Assembly (NCBI RefSeq): GCF_016908595.1
Contig: NZ_JAFBEC010000006.1
Span: 215,316-279,315, forward strand
From: Geomicrobium sediminis
Lineage (GTDB): Bacteria > Bacillota > Bacilli > Bacillales > Marinococcaceae
Reading direction: 5' to 3'
Length of the DNA: 64,000 nt
The position numbers and the translations under genes are program-made. The notes below the pieces were generated by a model that saw only the letters and a program-made list of their open reading frames with translations, did not search any database and was not told where the DNA came from. Every line of letters begins with the position of its first letter. Position 1 is the first letter of the stretch. This document shows, in pieces, positions 16,077 to 23,565 of the stretch.

Positions 16077-16757
16077 ATGGCGAAAAGTAAGTTTACTGCG
16101 GAAGCAAAGTATGAAGTCATTCAAGCCATTGAAGAAGGCTATTCAACGATAAAAGAAGTCACGGAACAATATGGGATTAGTGTAGCGACCTTTAAACGTT
16201 GGAGACGAAAGTACGAGCACCTCGGTTTGGAAGGTTTACAACCTGCAAAGGGTCAAAAAACATACACCAAAGAGATCAAAAGACAAGCGGTTCATGAAGC
16301 TCTCTCTGAGCACTATTCATTGACGGAAATTGCCATCCGTTATGCCATCTCAGATCAATCCGTTTTACGAAAATGGATCCAGCAGTATAATGGTCAAAAA
16401 GGCGAGAAATCCACGGGGAAAAGAGTGAATCGTCCAATGACCAAGGGAAGAGCAACGACACACGAAGAACGGATCTTTATAGCGAAAGATTGTACCGAGA
16501 GTAATAAAGACTATCAAATGATCGCTGAACATTATAACGTTTCCTACCAACAAGTGTACCAGTGGACGAAGAAATACGAAGAAGGGGGCGAAGATGCTCT
16601 TCGTGATCGGCGTGGGAGAACAAAGACCGAAGAAGAACTCACACCTAAAGAAAAAGCGGAATTACAGACGAACAAGCTAAAGAGAGAAAATGAACGGTTA
16701 CGTGCGGAGAATGCGCTCTTAAAAAAGTTGAAGCAGATCGAAAGGAGGCGAAAATAA
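16077..16757 (+). CDS. IS3-family transposase OrfA
   Basis: The DNA-binding subunit, 226 residues, longer than the common 100-residue OrfA. It holds several helix-turn-helix units in series: STIKEVTEQYGISVATFKRWRRKY near residue 25, YSLTEIAIRYAISDQSVLRKWIQQY near 83, and YQMIAEHYNVSYQQVYQWTKKY near 145. A leucine-zipper-like end follows (LKRENERLRAENALLKKLKQ). This multi-HTH form is typical of the IS150 group. The start has a CTTGAGGGGAG ribosome binding site. The slippery heptamer for making the OrfAB fusion lies near its 3' end. Confidence 0.92.
   Translation: MAKSKFTAEAKYEVIQAIEEGYSTIKEVTEQYGISVATFKRWRRKYEHLGLEGLQPAKGQKTYTKEIKRQAVHEALSEHYSLTEIAIRYAISDQSVLRKWIQQYNGQKGEKSTGKRVNRPMTKGRATTHEERIFIAKDCTESNKDYQMIAEHYNVSYQQVYQWTKKYEEGGEDALRDRRGRTKTEEELTPKEKAELQTNKLKRENERLRAENALLKKLKQIERRRK
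16721..16727 (+). other. Programmed -1 frameshift site A_AAA_AAG
   Basis: The heptamer lies in the correct phase relative to OrfA (codons AAA AAG). Slipping back one base joins OrfA to the orfB frame without any stop, giving LLKK-VEADRKEAKISEVRSE. This matches the known way IS3-family elements make OrfAB transposase. Confidence 0.75.
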
Positions 16758-17635
16758 GTGAAGTTCGTTCGGAAGATATCTATTTAGCCATTCAAGAGCT
16801 TCACCAATCCGAACACTTCTCGATTTCCTTATTATGTGAAGTTGCGGGTAGAGCTCGCTCGGCTTACCATAAATGGAAGAGCCGAAACCCTTCGGCCAAC
16901 GAACAGTTAAACCAAACGATTCTGGATGAAATGAGTAAGCTCCATGAAGGTGTCAAGGGCATTTATGGTTATCGTAGGATGACGATGACGATGCGAAGAG
17001 TTTTCGAGATGCCTTTAAATGAAAAGCGGATCTATCGGTTAATGGGCCTCGCTGGGATGCAATCCGTGATCCGGCGAAAGAAAAAGCGCTATGTGAAGTC
17101 AAACCCGCAACACGTCGCTGAAAATGTGCTGAATCGGGAATTTAAAGCAGACCATCCAAATGAAAAATGGGTCACTGATGTCACCGAATTAAAATATGGT
17201 TCATCTCAAAAAGCTTACCTTAGTGCCATTCGGGATTTGTACGATGGGTCGATTGTAAGCTATGTCTTAAGCAGGGCCAACAACAATCGATTAGTCTTTG
17301 AAACATTGAATCAAGCGATCGAATCCTCCCCTGAAGCCAAGCCACTTCTACATAGTGACCGTGGCTTTCAATACACTTCACATGGATTCAAACGACTGCT
17401 TCAAGAGGCAAAAATCAAACCAAGTATGTCACGCGTGGGAAGATGCATCGATAATGGACCGATGGAGTCTTTTTGGGGAACGCTAAAATGTGAGAAGTAT
17501 CGATTACATAAGTTCCAAACGTTCAATGAACTCAAACAGGCAATCGATGATTATATCTATTTCTATAACTGCGAACGCCTACAGAAACGATTAAACGGCC
17601 TTACCCCTAAGGAATATAGGAATAAAGCCGCTTAA
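16754..17635 (+). CDS. IS3-family transposase OrfB (integrase catalytic part)
   Basis: The catalytic part with a DDE integrase core: KWVTDVTELKY (first Asp), LLHSDRGFQYTS (second Asp) and NGPMESFWGTLKCE (Glu), then the C-terminal YNCERLQKRLNGLTPKEY. Open reading in this frame continues without stops from the slippery site at 16721, so the main product should be the OrfAB fusion. An AGGAGG at 16743-16748 could also allow internal initiation at a non-ATG codon around 16754. The first ATG, at 16931, would remove the conserved N-terminal HTH_21 region, so it is not favoured as the start. Confidence 0.85.
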   Translation: MSEVRSEDIYLAIQELHQSEHFSISLLCEVAGRARSAYHKWKSRNPSANEQLNQTILDEMSKLHEGVKGIYGYRRMTMTMRRVFEMPLNEKRIYRLMGLAGMQSVIRRKKKRYVKSNPQHVAENVLNREFKADHPNEKWVTDVTELKYGSSQKAYLSAIRDLYDGSIVSYVLSRANNNRLVFETLNQAIESSPEAKPLLHSDRGFQYTSHGFKRLLQEAKIKPSMSRVGRCIDNGPMESFWGTLKCEKYRLHKFQTFNELKQAIDDYIYFYNCERLQKRLNGLTPKEYRNKAA

Positions 17636-17777
17636 CCTATTTTTATTATTTCCACTGTCTACTTGACAGGGGGCAGTTCAAAATGATGGAGAGGTCGGTT
17701 TGTCTTTTGTCCATGTACATGAGTTGAGATTGCCAAGCATAAGCTAGAGTACAATCTCATTCGTGGAGTGGGTAAGT

Positions 17778-18230
17778 ATGAGTCGGAGTTTTGTATGGAT
17801 CATGTTTAGCCTGTATATAGTGGCTGTTCTGTATATTACGATGTTTGCATGGAACTACGGGGCTTCATTAGGTCCTGATGGTCCTGGTGGAAGGCATTAC
17901 AACCTCATTCCATTTCGAAGTATCTATCGAATTGGTGTGTTTAGTCCTGATGTTATTGATCCGATCAAAATTCTAATTGGAAATGTTCTTCTGTTCGTTC
18001 CGTTTGGGTTTTTTGTACCTTATCTTTTAAAGAAATTACGATCACTTTGGAAAGTGATCGTAATTAGCGTTTTGTTCTCATTAAGTATTGAATTGTATCA
18101 GTTCACCTTTACGTTTCGAGTGGCGGATGTGGATGATCTGATCTTAAATACCGCAGGTGCAATCATTGGCTATGGTTGTTATCGAATCTTTACGTTTACT
18201 CAAAAACGTGTTCATGTTTTCAAAGTGTAG
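17778..18230 (+). CDS. VanZ-family membrane protein
   Basis: A 150-residue protein with four membrane segments and the VanZ-like signature: NLIPFRSIY early, DPIKILIGNVLLFVPFGFFVPYLL in the middle, and SIELYQFTFTFRVADVDDLILNTAGAIIGY near the C-terminus. VanZ of Tn1546 gives low-level teicoplanin resistance; chromosomal homologues have unknown roles, perhaps at the envelope. ATG 17778 has GGAGTGGG upstream, while a GTG at 17763 is a less likely start. Its 3' end overlaps the convergent TVP38 gene by 19 bp. Confidence 0.85.
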   Translation: MSRSFVWIMFSLYIVAVLYITMFAWNYGASLGPDGPGGRHYNLIPFRSIYRIGVFSPDVIDPIKILIGNVLLFVPFGFFVPYLLKKLRSLWKVIVISVLFSLSIELYQFTFTFRVADVDDLILNTAGAIIGYGCYRIFTFTQKRVHVFKV

Positions 18231-18838
18231 CGTACGAAGAAACGGTAGCCTGCATAGACGAGTAAAAGGAACAATCCATAGAAAATTGCAACATAAATAA
18301 GGCCGATAGGGTTCGTGACGATCGTGCTCCCTACCGTTGCAAATAGAATCATAGAAGGGATTTTCCCAATCGATGAGGCAATTGTATACGTAAGAAAACC
18401 GACGCGACTTAACGCACTATAGACGTTCACGATAATAGAAGGGACGATTGGAATGAGTCGTGTTAAGAAGATCGTCATAAAGGCGTTACGCTCAAATAAC
18501 AAATTGAGCTTAGAAAGTGTCGTATAGCGATTTAGAATGCGTTGACCGAGGTCTTGATAGCCATAACGAATAAAGACAAACATGACGATTGAAGCAAGTG
18601 AAGATCCAATCCAAGTAACGAGACTACCAAGGTAAGGTCCATATATAGCACCTAGTATTCCTCCGATAATTGGGTAAGGAATGACTGGGAATAAGGAAAG
18701 TAATGTCGCAATCAATGCGGTGAGTAGAATTGATTCTGTACCGCCTGCATCCAGCCAAGCAGCGAACGATTCACCATATAAAAGGGCTACTAAGAATAGA
18801 GTTAAAAGTACGATAAAAACTAAAATTTTTCGTAACAT
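18212..18838 (-). CDS. TVP38/TMEM64 (DedA-superfamily) membrane protein
   Basis: A 208-residue membrane protein with about five to six helices. The family core is present: VIPYPIIGGILGAIYGPYLGSLVTWIGSSLAS near residue 52, FLTRLIPIVPSIIVNVYSALSRVGF near 125, and SSIGKIPSMILFATVG near 155. The F-x-R-x-x-P re-entrant motif is shared by the VTT/DedA superfamily, some members of which flip lipids. A precise role cannot be given. It faces the cyclophilin gene across an unusually perfect palindrome that may regulate both. Confidence 0.88.
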   Translation of the reverse strand: MLRKILVFIVLLTLFLVALLYGESFAAWLDAGGTESILLTALIATLLSLFPVIPYPIIGGILGAIYGPYLGSLVTWIGSSLASIVMFVFIRYGYQDLGQRILNRYTTLSKLNLLFERNAFMTIFLTRLIPIVPSIIVNVYSALSRVGFLTYTIASSIGKIPSMILFATVGSTIVTNPIGLIYVAIFYGLFLLLVYAGYRFFVRYTLKT

Positions 18839-18854
18839 GCGGTCACCTCACGTT

Positions 18855-18880
18855 TATTCTATCAAATTTTTGATAGAATA
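18855..18880. promoter_or_regulatory. Perfect 26-bp palindrome between divergent genes
   Basis: The arms TATTCTATCAAA (18855-18866) and TTTGATAGAATA (18869-18880) match exactly around a 2-base centre. It starts 16 bp upstream of the TVP38 start and 37 bp before the cyclophilin start. Each arm contains a TAGAAT -10-like hexamer on its own strand. It is best read as an operator, not a terminator. Confidence 0.6.
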
Positions 18881-18917
18881 GATGCGTACGATCTAATGAC
18901 AAATGAGGGTGAGTAAT

Positions 18918-19586
18918 GTGCGGAAAAAATGGATGCAAGTAATGGGGATCGCGCCATTGTTGCTACTTGCGGCTTGTGGTAATGCAGATGAAGAAGGTGT
19001 TGATGAATCCTCAGATGAGGAAGACGTTGCACAAGATGAGATGGAACAAGATGAGAATGATGAAGCGACTGCTGAAACGGACGCCGAAGTAGATCGCAGT
19101 GACGCGATTGAGGCAGTTATGGTTATGGAAGATGGCGGTGAGGTTGTTCTCGAGTTGTATCCGAACAATGCACCAGCAACTGTTGAGAACTTCGTTGCGC
19201 TAGCAGAAGACGGTTTTTACGATGGTCTAACGTTCCATCGCATCGTCCCGACCTTTATGGTTCAAGGCGGGGACCCTGATGGGACTGGCCAGGGAGGGGC
19301 ACCAGATACGATCCCTGGGGAGTTCGCTGACAATGATTTTGACAACCCGTTGAATCATACAGAAGGTGTGATCTCAATGGCAAGAACACCAGATCCAAAT
19401 TCAGCGAGTTCACAATTCTTCATTATGGTCGGTGATCATCCATCCCTTGATGGTGATTATGCTGCATTTGGGGAAGTAATCAGTGGAATGGAAGTGGTTG
19501 AAGAGATTGCTGCCACTGAGGTCTCTGGAGAGACACCTGTTGAAGGTGAAGTTCCAGTTATTGAGACCATTACAATTGAATCGTAA
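18918..19586 (+). CDS. Peptidyl-prolyl isomerase (cyclophilin) lipoprotein
   Basis: A cyclophilin domain that catalyses cis-trans isomerisation of prolyl bonds outside the membrane. The protein has a signal peptide with lipobox LLAAC, then an acidic linker of about 40 residues rich in Asp and Glu. The isomerase domain follows: VVLELYPNNAPATVENFVALAEDGFYDGLTFHRIVPTFMVQGGDP, then SQFFIMVGDHPSLDGDYAAFGEV. The catalytic Arg in FHRI and the GDP loop are kept. GTG 18918 is preferred, with GAGGGTGAG upstream; ATG 18903 is the alternative. It should help fold secreted proteins. A terminator follows. Confidence 0.9.
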   Translation: MRKKWMQVMGIAPLLLLAACGNADEEGVDESSDEEDVAQDEMEQDENDEATAETDAEVDRSDAIEAVMVMEDGGEVVLELYPNNAPATVENFVALAEDGFYDGLTFHRIVPTFMVQGGDPDGTGQGGAPDTIPGEFADNDFDNPLNHTEGVISMARTPDPNSASSQFFIMVGDHPSLDGDYAAFGEVISGMEVVEEIAATEVSGETPVEGEVPVIETITIES

Positions 19587-19594
19587 CGAACATG

Positions 19595-19626
19595 AACTCA
19601 TAGGTCGAGCAGGCCTATGAGTTTTT
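19595..19626 (+). terminator. Terminator after the cyclophilin gene
   Basis: AACTCATAGG and its exact complement around an 8-base loop, then a T-run. It may also serve the convergent TetR gene. Confidence 0.85.
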
Positions 19627-19636
19627 TGTCATCAAG

Positions 19637-20194
19637 TTATAAACTTCGCAAGATCAGCGAGGCTGCTTTTCGGTACGTTTTTATACGGTCTTCGATGGAT
19701 TCTTCACTCATATAAATCTCAACCCCGGTAAAAAAAGCTCCAGCTAAAAAGCTAATCTCAGCAGGGTCCTCCATTGTCCATTCACCTTGCTCATGACCGA
19801 GTCGAAGTAGATCTTCAAAACAACGGTTGTATTGATCATTAATTTCGATAACCTGATCATAAATCTCTTTGGACACAGCCATTCGTGCATAGAATTCCCC
19901 AGCAGCAACGCGGAGAGGATCATAAGCATCTTTTTTGGCGTTATAATCCGCAAAAGCAAATAGCTTCTCCTTCGCCGTCGTATAATTTTGTTCTTCTTTG
20001 TGCCATTCATCGGACCACAATTGATTGTCTTCTTTTAGGATTCTAAGGAATAAAGCGTCTTTGTTTTTGAAATGATGATAGAGATTACCTTTACTACTGT
20101 TCGAAGCTTTTACAATGTCATTCATTGACGTTTCTTTATAGCCCTTTTCGATAAAGAGCTGTTTCGCTGATTCGATAATAATTTTTTCTTTCAT
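19637..20194 (-). CDS. TetR-family repressor next to an MFS pump
   Basis: A 185-residue TetR/AcrR regulator. The N-terminal HTH is IIIESAKQLFIEKGYKETSMNDIVKASNSSKGNLYHHFKNKDALFLRIL, a close match to the family signature; the rest is an all-helical ligand domain. ATG 20194 has AAGGAGAAG upstream and gives the usual length, so earlier in-frame starts are rejected. It is divergent from an MFS transporter gene, and a palindrome typical for this family lies between them. It should repress both until a drug or lipid ligand binds. Confidence 0.92.
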   Translation of the reverse strand: MKEKIIIESAKQLFIEKGYKETSMNDIVKASNSSKGNLYHHFKNKDALFLRILKEDNQLWSDEWHKEEQNYTTAKEKLFAFADYNAKKDAYDPLRVAAGEFYARMAVSKEIYDQVIEINDQYNRCFEDLLRLGHEQGEWTMEDPAEISFLAGAFFTGVEIYMSEESIEDRIKTYRKAASLILRSL

Positions 20195-20237
20195 AAAATC
20201 TTCTCCTTGACGGTATTCGATTTCTGTCATATAGTAT

Positions 20238-20255
20238 AGACCGACCGTTCGGTCT
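20238..20255. promoter_or_regulatory. TetR-family operator
   Basis: AGACCGACCGTTCGGTCT is an 18-bp near-perfect palindrome (7-bp arms) between the divergent TetR and MFS genes. A TTTACA / TATACT pair reading toward the TetR gene flanks it with a 19-bp spacer. It resembles the GACCG-type operators of LmrA/QacR-like repressors. Confidence 0.7.
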
Positions 20256-20280
20256 GTGTAAAGAGTAAGGAGTGAAAATA

Positions 20281-21492
20281 ATGCCTGAAGAAATGCCTTT
20301 AATGCGCAATCGTACATTTGTATTAATGTTCATCGCGGGTATTTTTGCTGTTGTTGGTTTTAGTATGTTTTTGACCACTGTATCGTGGTTTGCAGTGACA
20401 GAGATGGATTCTGCAATGGCAGTCGGTTTAGTATTAATGGCAGCGACCATTCCCCGTTTAGTTATGATGGTCTTTGGTGGGGTTGTCGCTGATAAATATA
20501 AAAAAACGACGATTATGTTTATTACGAACCTAACTCAAGGGGTTCTTTTATTTGTTTTGTACTTGTTTGTGGCAAATGACAATTTGACGTTAACGATTCT
20601 ATTAATTTTAGCAGGTCTATTTGGTATGCTTGACGCTTTCTTTGGACCAGCAAGTACGTCGCTCATTCCGAAGATTGTTGCCAAAAAACAATTGCAACGT
20701 GCCAATGCCGTTTTTCAAGGTGCAGACCAAATTTCATTTATTATCGGTCCAATCATTGCAGGGTTAATGATGGAAACCGTAAGTATTGCGGGAAGTTTTC
20801 TCGTTGCTACAATTCTTGTGTTCTTCTCAGCGATCTTTATATTCCCACCGCTCATTAAAGAAGCGGCTGTCGGGGAGAGAATTTCTCAAAGTCCATTACA
20901 AGACTTGAAAGATGGTTTTCATTATGTCCGTAGTTCGAACTTTTTACTAATCGGACTTGTCGTCTTAATTACCTTGAATTTCTTTGTGTTCGGTGCGCTT
21001 CACGTCGCGATACCTCTTCTTGTTGATACACATGGTGGTTCACCATTGAACTTGAGCTTTATGGAAGCAAGTCTTGGGATCGGGATGCTTCTAGGAAGTG
21101 TGATTCTTGGTGCGTATACGATTAAGCGGCGTCGTGGTGCGATGACCTTATATGGTTTACTCGCTTCTCTCGTCTTGTTTATCATTTTTGCACTCGTACC
21201 AAGCTTAACGTGGTTGACGATCTTTATCTTCTTCATCGGTTTCTCAATGGTGTTCGTCTATATTCCGTTCTTTACGGTTGCTCAGGAGAATACAGATGGC
21301 CATATTATGGGTCGAGTGATGAGTATTATTTTTCTAGCTATGAATGGGTTTGACCCAGTTTCATACGGTCTTGTGACTGGACTCGTTGCAACAGGCGTAT
21401 CTGTTCAACTCGTCTTATTCGGTCTTGGTGTTGCAGGGTTACTCATTTGGTTCATCGTGTTCCTACGTGCAAAGCAGTTTAGAGAGGTTTAA
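20281..21492 (+). CDS. MFS transporter, probable drug efflux
   Basis: A 403-residue permease with about 12 membrane helices, of the DHA3 type seen in macrolide-efflux-like pumps. The inter-helix motif GGVVADKYKKTTIMF (residues about 63-77) and the domain-linking stretch GPIIAGLM are visible. ATG 20281 follows TAAGGAGTG; a GTG nine bases earlier is in frame but sits within the ribosome binding site. The divergent TetR gene and shared operator argue for inducible export of a toxic compound. The compound cannot be named. Confidence 0.88.
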   Translation: MPEEMPLMRNRTFVLMFIAGIFAVVGFSMFLTTVSWFAVTEMDSAMAVGLVLMAATIPRLVMMVFGGVVADKYKKTTIMFITNLTQGVLLFVLYLFVANDNLTLTILLILAGLFGMLDAFFGPASTSLIPKIVAKKQLQRANAVFQGADQISFIIGPIIAGLMMETVSIAGSFLVATILVFFSAIFIFPPLIKEAAVGERISQSPLQDLKDGFHYVRSSNFLLIGLVVLITLNFFVFGALHVAIPLLVDTHGGSPLNLSFMEASLGIGMLLGSVILGAYTIKRRRGAMTLYGLLASLVLFIIFALVPSLTWLTIFIFFIGFSMVFVYIPFFTVAQENTDGHIMGRVMSIIFLAMNGFDPVSYGLVTGLVATGVSVQLVLFGLGVAGLLIWFIVFLRAKQFREV

Positions 21493-21552
21493 AAGAATAT
21501 AGAATCAGGTAAGGGAGTAGTAGAACCTTAACGAAAGCATAGGTGATGAGTA

Positions 21553-22653
21553 GTGTCCAAGTTATTCGATCAAGGAAAGATTGGTAATCATATTCTAAGC
21601 AATCGATATATTGTTGCGCCGATGACGCGTGTGAGCGCCGAAGAAGACGGAACGCCGAATGAACGAATGCACAAGTATTATGAGCGTTTTGCAAAGGGAG
21701 GCTTTGCTGCAGTTATTACTGAAGGAGTCTACCCTGATACGATGCATAGCCAAGCGTATCGTTACCAAGGTGGTCTAGCGACTGAGAAGCATGCAACTGC
21801 ATGGGCACCGATCGTTAAAAGCGTCAAAGAGCATGGTGCTTTAATGATTGCACAGCTTATGCACGGTGGTGCACAAACACAAGGAAACTATTATACAGAC
21901 GAAACGGTCGCTCCTTCGAAATTCTCGCCACCATCAGATAAGGTCGAAGTTTACTACGGAAGTGGACCATTCCCTACAGCAAAAGCGTTAACGGTTGAAG
22001 AAATGAAGCAAGTACGAGAGGGATTTGTGCAGTCAGCTCTTTTCGCACAACAAGCAGACTTTAGTGGCGTAGAGCTCCATGGCGCAAATGGTTACCTACT
22101 CGATGAGTTCTTGTCAGAAGTAAGCAATCACCGAGAAGATGAGTACGGAGGCAGTGTGTTAAACCGTGTTCGGTTTTTAAAAGAAATTATTGCCGACGTT
22201 CGTAAAGCGGTTGGTGATACGATGATGCTCGGTATTCGGATCTCTCAACTCAAAGCAACAAACGGTTCGTACAAGTGGCCAGGTGGCGAAGAGGATGCAA
22301 AGATCATTTTTAGCGAACTCGGGAAAACGAGTGTCGACTATATCCACATTTCTGATGATGATGCTTCTACACCTGGATTTGGAGAAGGTACGAAAACGAT
22401 GGCAGAAGCAGCCAAACACTATAGCAACAAGCCTATTATTACGTGCGGTGACCTAGGTGATCCAAAGAAAGCATCGCAAGTTCTAGAAAAAGACCAAGCT
22501 GACTTTATCGGGATTGCTAGACAAGCACTCGCAAACCCAGATACACCAAAGCGTGTACAAAATGAACAGCCGCTCGATGAGTTTAATGGTAAAGAAGTTA
22601 TGACACCGCAAGCGTATGTGAAGGATTTTGAACTTAATTATGAGGAAGAATAA
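21553..22653 (+). CDS. NADH:flavin oxidoreductase (old yellow enzyme family)
   Basis: An FMN-dependent ene-reductase of 366 residues. The barrel begins with NRYIVAPMTRVSAEEDGTPN, followed by IAQLMHGGAQ, then the family signature GVELHGANGYLLDEFLSEVSNHREDEYGGS, and ends with ITCGDLGDPKKA and ADFIGIARQALANPD (phosphate-binding). These enzymes reduce alpha,beta-unsaturated carbonyls or nitro-esters; the physiological substrate is unknown. The start is GTG 21553 with AGGTGATGAG upstream. It follows the MFS gene by 60 bp without a terminator and might be co-transcribed, which would fit a detoxification unit. Confidence 0.9.
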   Translation: MSKLFDQGKIGNHILSNRYIVAPMTRVSAEEDGTPNERMHKYYERFAKGGFAAVITEGVYPDTMHSQAYRYQGGLATEKHATAWAPIVKSVKEHGALMIAQLMHGGAQTQGNYYTDETVAPSKFSPPSDKVEVYYGSGPFPTAKALTVEEMKQVREGFVQSALFAQQADFSGVELHGANGYLLDEFLSEVSNHREDEYGGSVLNRVRFLKEIIADVRKAVGDTMMLGIRISQLKATNGSYKWPGGEEDAKIIFSELGKTSVDYIHISDDDASTPGFGEGTKTMAEAAKHYSNKPIITCGDLGDPKKASQVLEKDQADFIGIARQALANPDTPKRVQNEQPLDEFNGKEVMTPQAYVKDFELNYEEE

Positions 22654-22688
22654 AAAAAGCAAAGGCCTTTATGGTCTTTGCTTTTTTT
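22652..22688. terminator. Bidirectional terminator between convergent genes
   Basis: AAAAAAAGCAAAGGCC pairs with GGTCTTTGCTTTTTTT around TTTAT. It overlaps the last codons of the convergent minus-strand gene, which reads through the stem. Confidence 0.85.
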
Positions 22689-23565
22689 CGAGTTGAACGC
22701 TAGTAATGATGTCAGGTACAGAATCGTTTCGTGCATAAAACGTTAGTCGATGCTCGTCATCTTCATAAGTAGCTGAATGTACGAGCATTTCATGATCATA
22801 CGAGAGGCGCACGGGTCCGTACGCTGCAAAAACATCATCAAAAACGCTGTGAACGCCAACACCAAGTTTTGTTTGAGCACCACTTACTGAACTATAAATA
22901 CTCGTCACATCGTTATTGCTCGTCACAATCGTTAACTGTCGATCCATGGCTTCATCTATCGTATCCGCATAAATGCGTGTTCCTTGTGACCATTCTTCAT
23001 CTGGAATTTCAACTAAATGATCGTATGTTGTGATCTCTTCATATAAGGAATAGGATCCTAATGTATGCCCTGTATGTTGAATAGATAATACGGGATTTGT
23101 GACGTAGCTTGTGATCATAAGTGATGTTGCAATCATCAGGATACTTCCGACGCCCACTGGGATCATTCGAAATCGTGTAAACGTCGTAAAATAGACAGAA
23201 CAGACGAAAGCAACGATTGGAATTGTAAATAAGCTACTTAGCATAAATAAATCAATGGAATAGTAAGGATCATAGGCAGTCAATGAATAGACGTACACAC
23301 CAATCCCCGCCATCATTAGATACGAACTACTTCCTGCCATAGCCATCGCTAGGCGCTTAGCGGTCGGTAAAGACTGCCATTGACGGCGAAACAGCAACCA
23401 AACACGAACGCTCATGATGACCCCAACAAAGGCCCCAATTAGTAAAATGATCGGAAATAAGAAGACCGCCAATAGAATCGAAGTTAGCGAAACGATGATA
23501 AAAAGTACAGCATTTGCAAAAAACAAACTTAGAGATCTGATCATCGGTGTTCGCATCCGATTCAT
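22669..23565 (-). CDS. Membrane protein of unknown function, coupled to a PstS-like protein
   Basis: A 298-residue protein with five predicted membrane helices in the first half (about residues 10-35, 36-58, 75-98, 103-128 and 135-155). The second half is soluble and probably extracytoplasmic, beta-rich in character (RIYADTIDEAMDRQLTIVTSNNDVTSIYS). No family was recognised. Its start overlaps the stop of the upstream PstS-like gene by 4 bases (ATGA), so the two are translationally coupled and probably work as a pair. The last codons lie inside a terminator hairpin. Confidence 0.7.
   Translation of the reverse strand: MNRMRTPMIRSLSLFFANAVLFIIVSLTSILLAVFLFPIILLIGAFVGVIMSVRVWLLFRRQWQSLPTAKRLAMAMAGSSSYLMMAGIGVYVYSLTAYDPYYSIDLFMLSSLFTIPIVAFVCSVYFTTFTRFRMIPVGVGSILMIATSLMITSYVTNPVLSIQHTGHTLGSYSLYEEITTYDHLVEIPDEEWSQGTRIYADTIDEAMDRQLTIVTSNNDVTSIYSSVSGAQTKLGVGVHSVFDDVFAAYGPVRLSYDHEMLVHSATYEDDEHRLTFYARNDSVPDIITSVQLEKKQRP

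Larger units (their letters stand above)
16011..17680 (+). mobile_element. Complete IS3-family (IS150-like) insertion sequence
   Basis: A 1670-bp element with 5'-TG...CA-3' ends and imperfect terminal inverted repeats of about 40 bp. The left end reads TGATATGCTCCCCAAAAGGT and the complement of the right end reads TGAACTGCCCCCTGTCAAGT; both continue with GACAG and GAAATAA. A 3-bp direct repeat AAA flanks it (16008-16010 and 17681-17683), the expected target duplication. It carries orfA and orfB in the usual -1 arrangement. Both frames and both ends are intact, so it could be active. Confidence 0.88.

Noticed and set aside
16931..17635. Starting OrfB of the insertion sequence at ATG 16931
   Set aside because: The frame is open and conserved-looking upstream to the slippery heptamer, so the ATG would remove part of the protein. 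The -1 fusion is the better model.
18212..18230. The 19-bp overlap of the VanZ and TVP38 genes as a sign of a wrong call
   Set aside because: Both proteins show family motifs up to near their ends; convergent overlap of this size is common in compact genomes.
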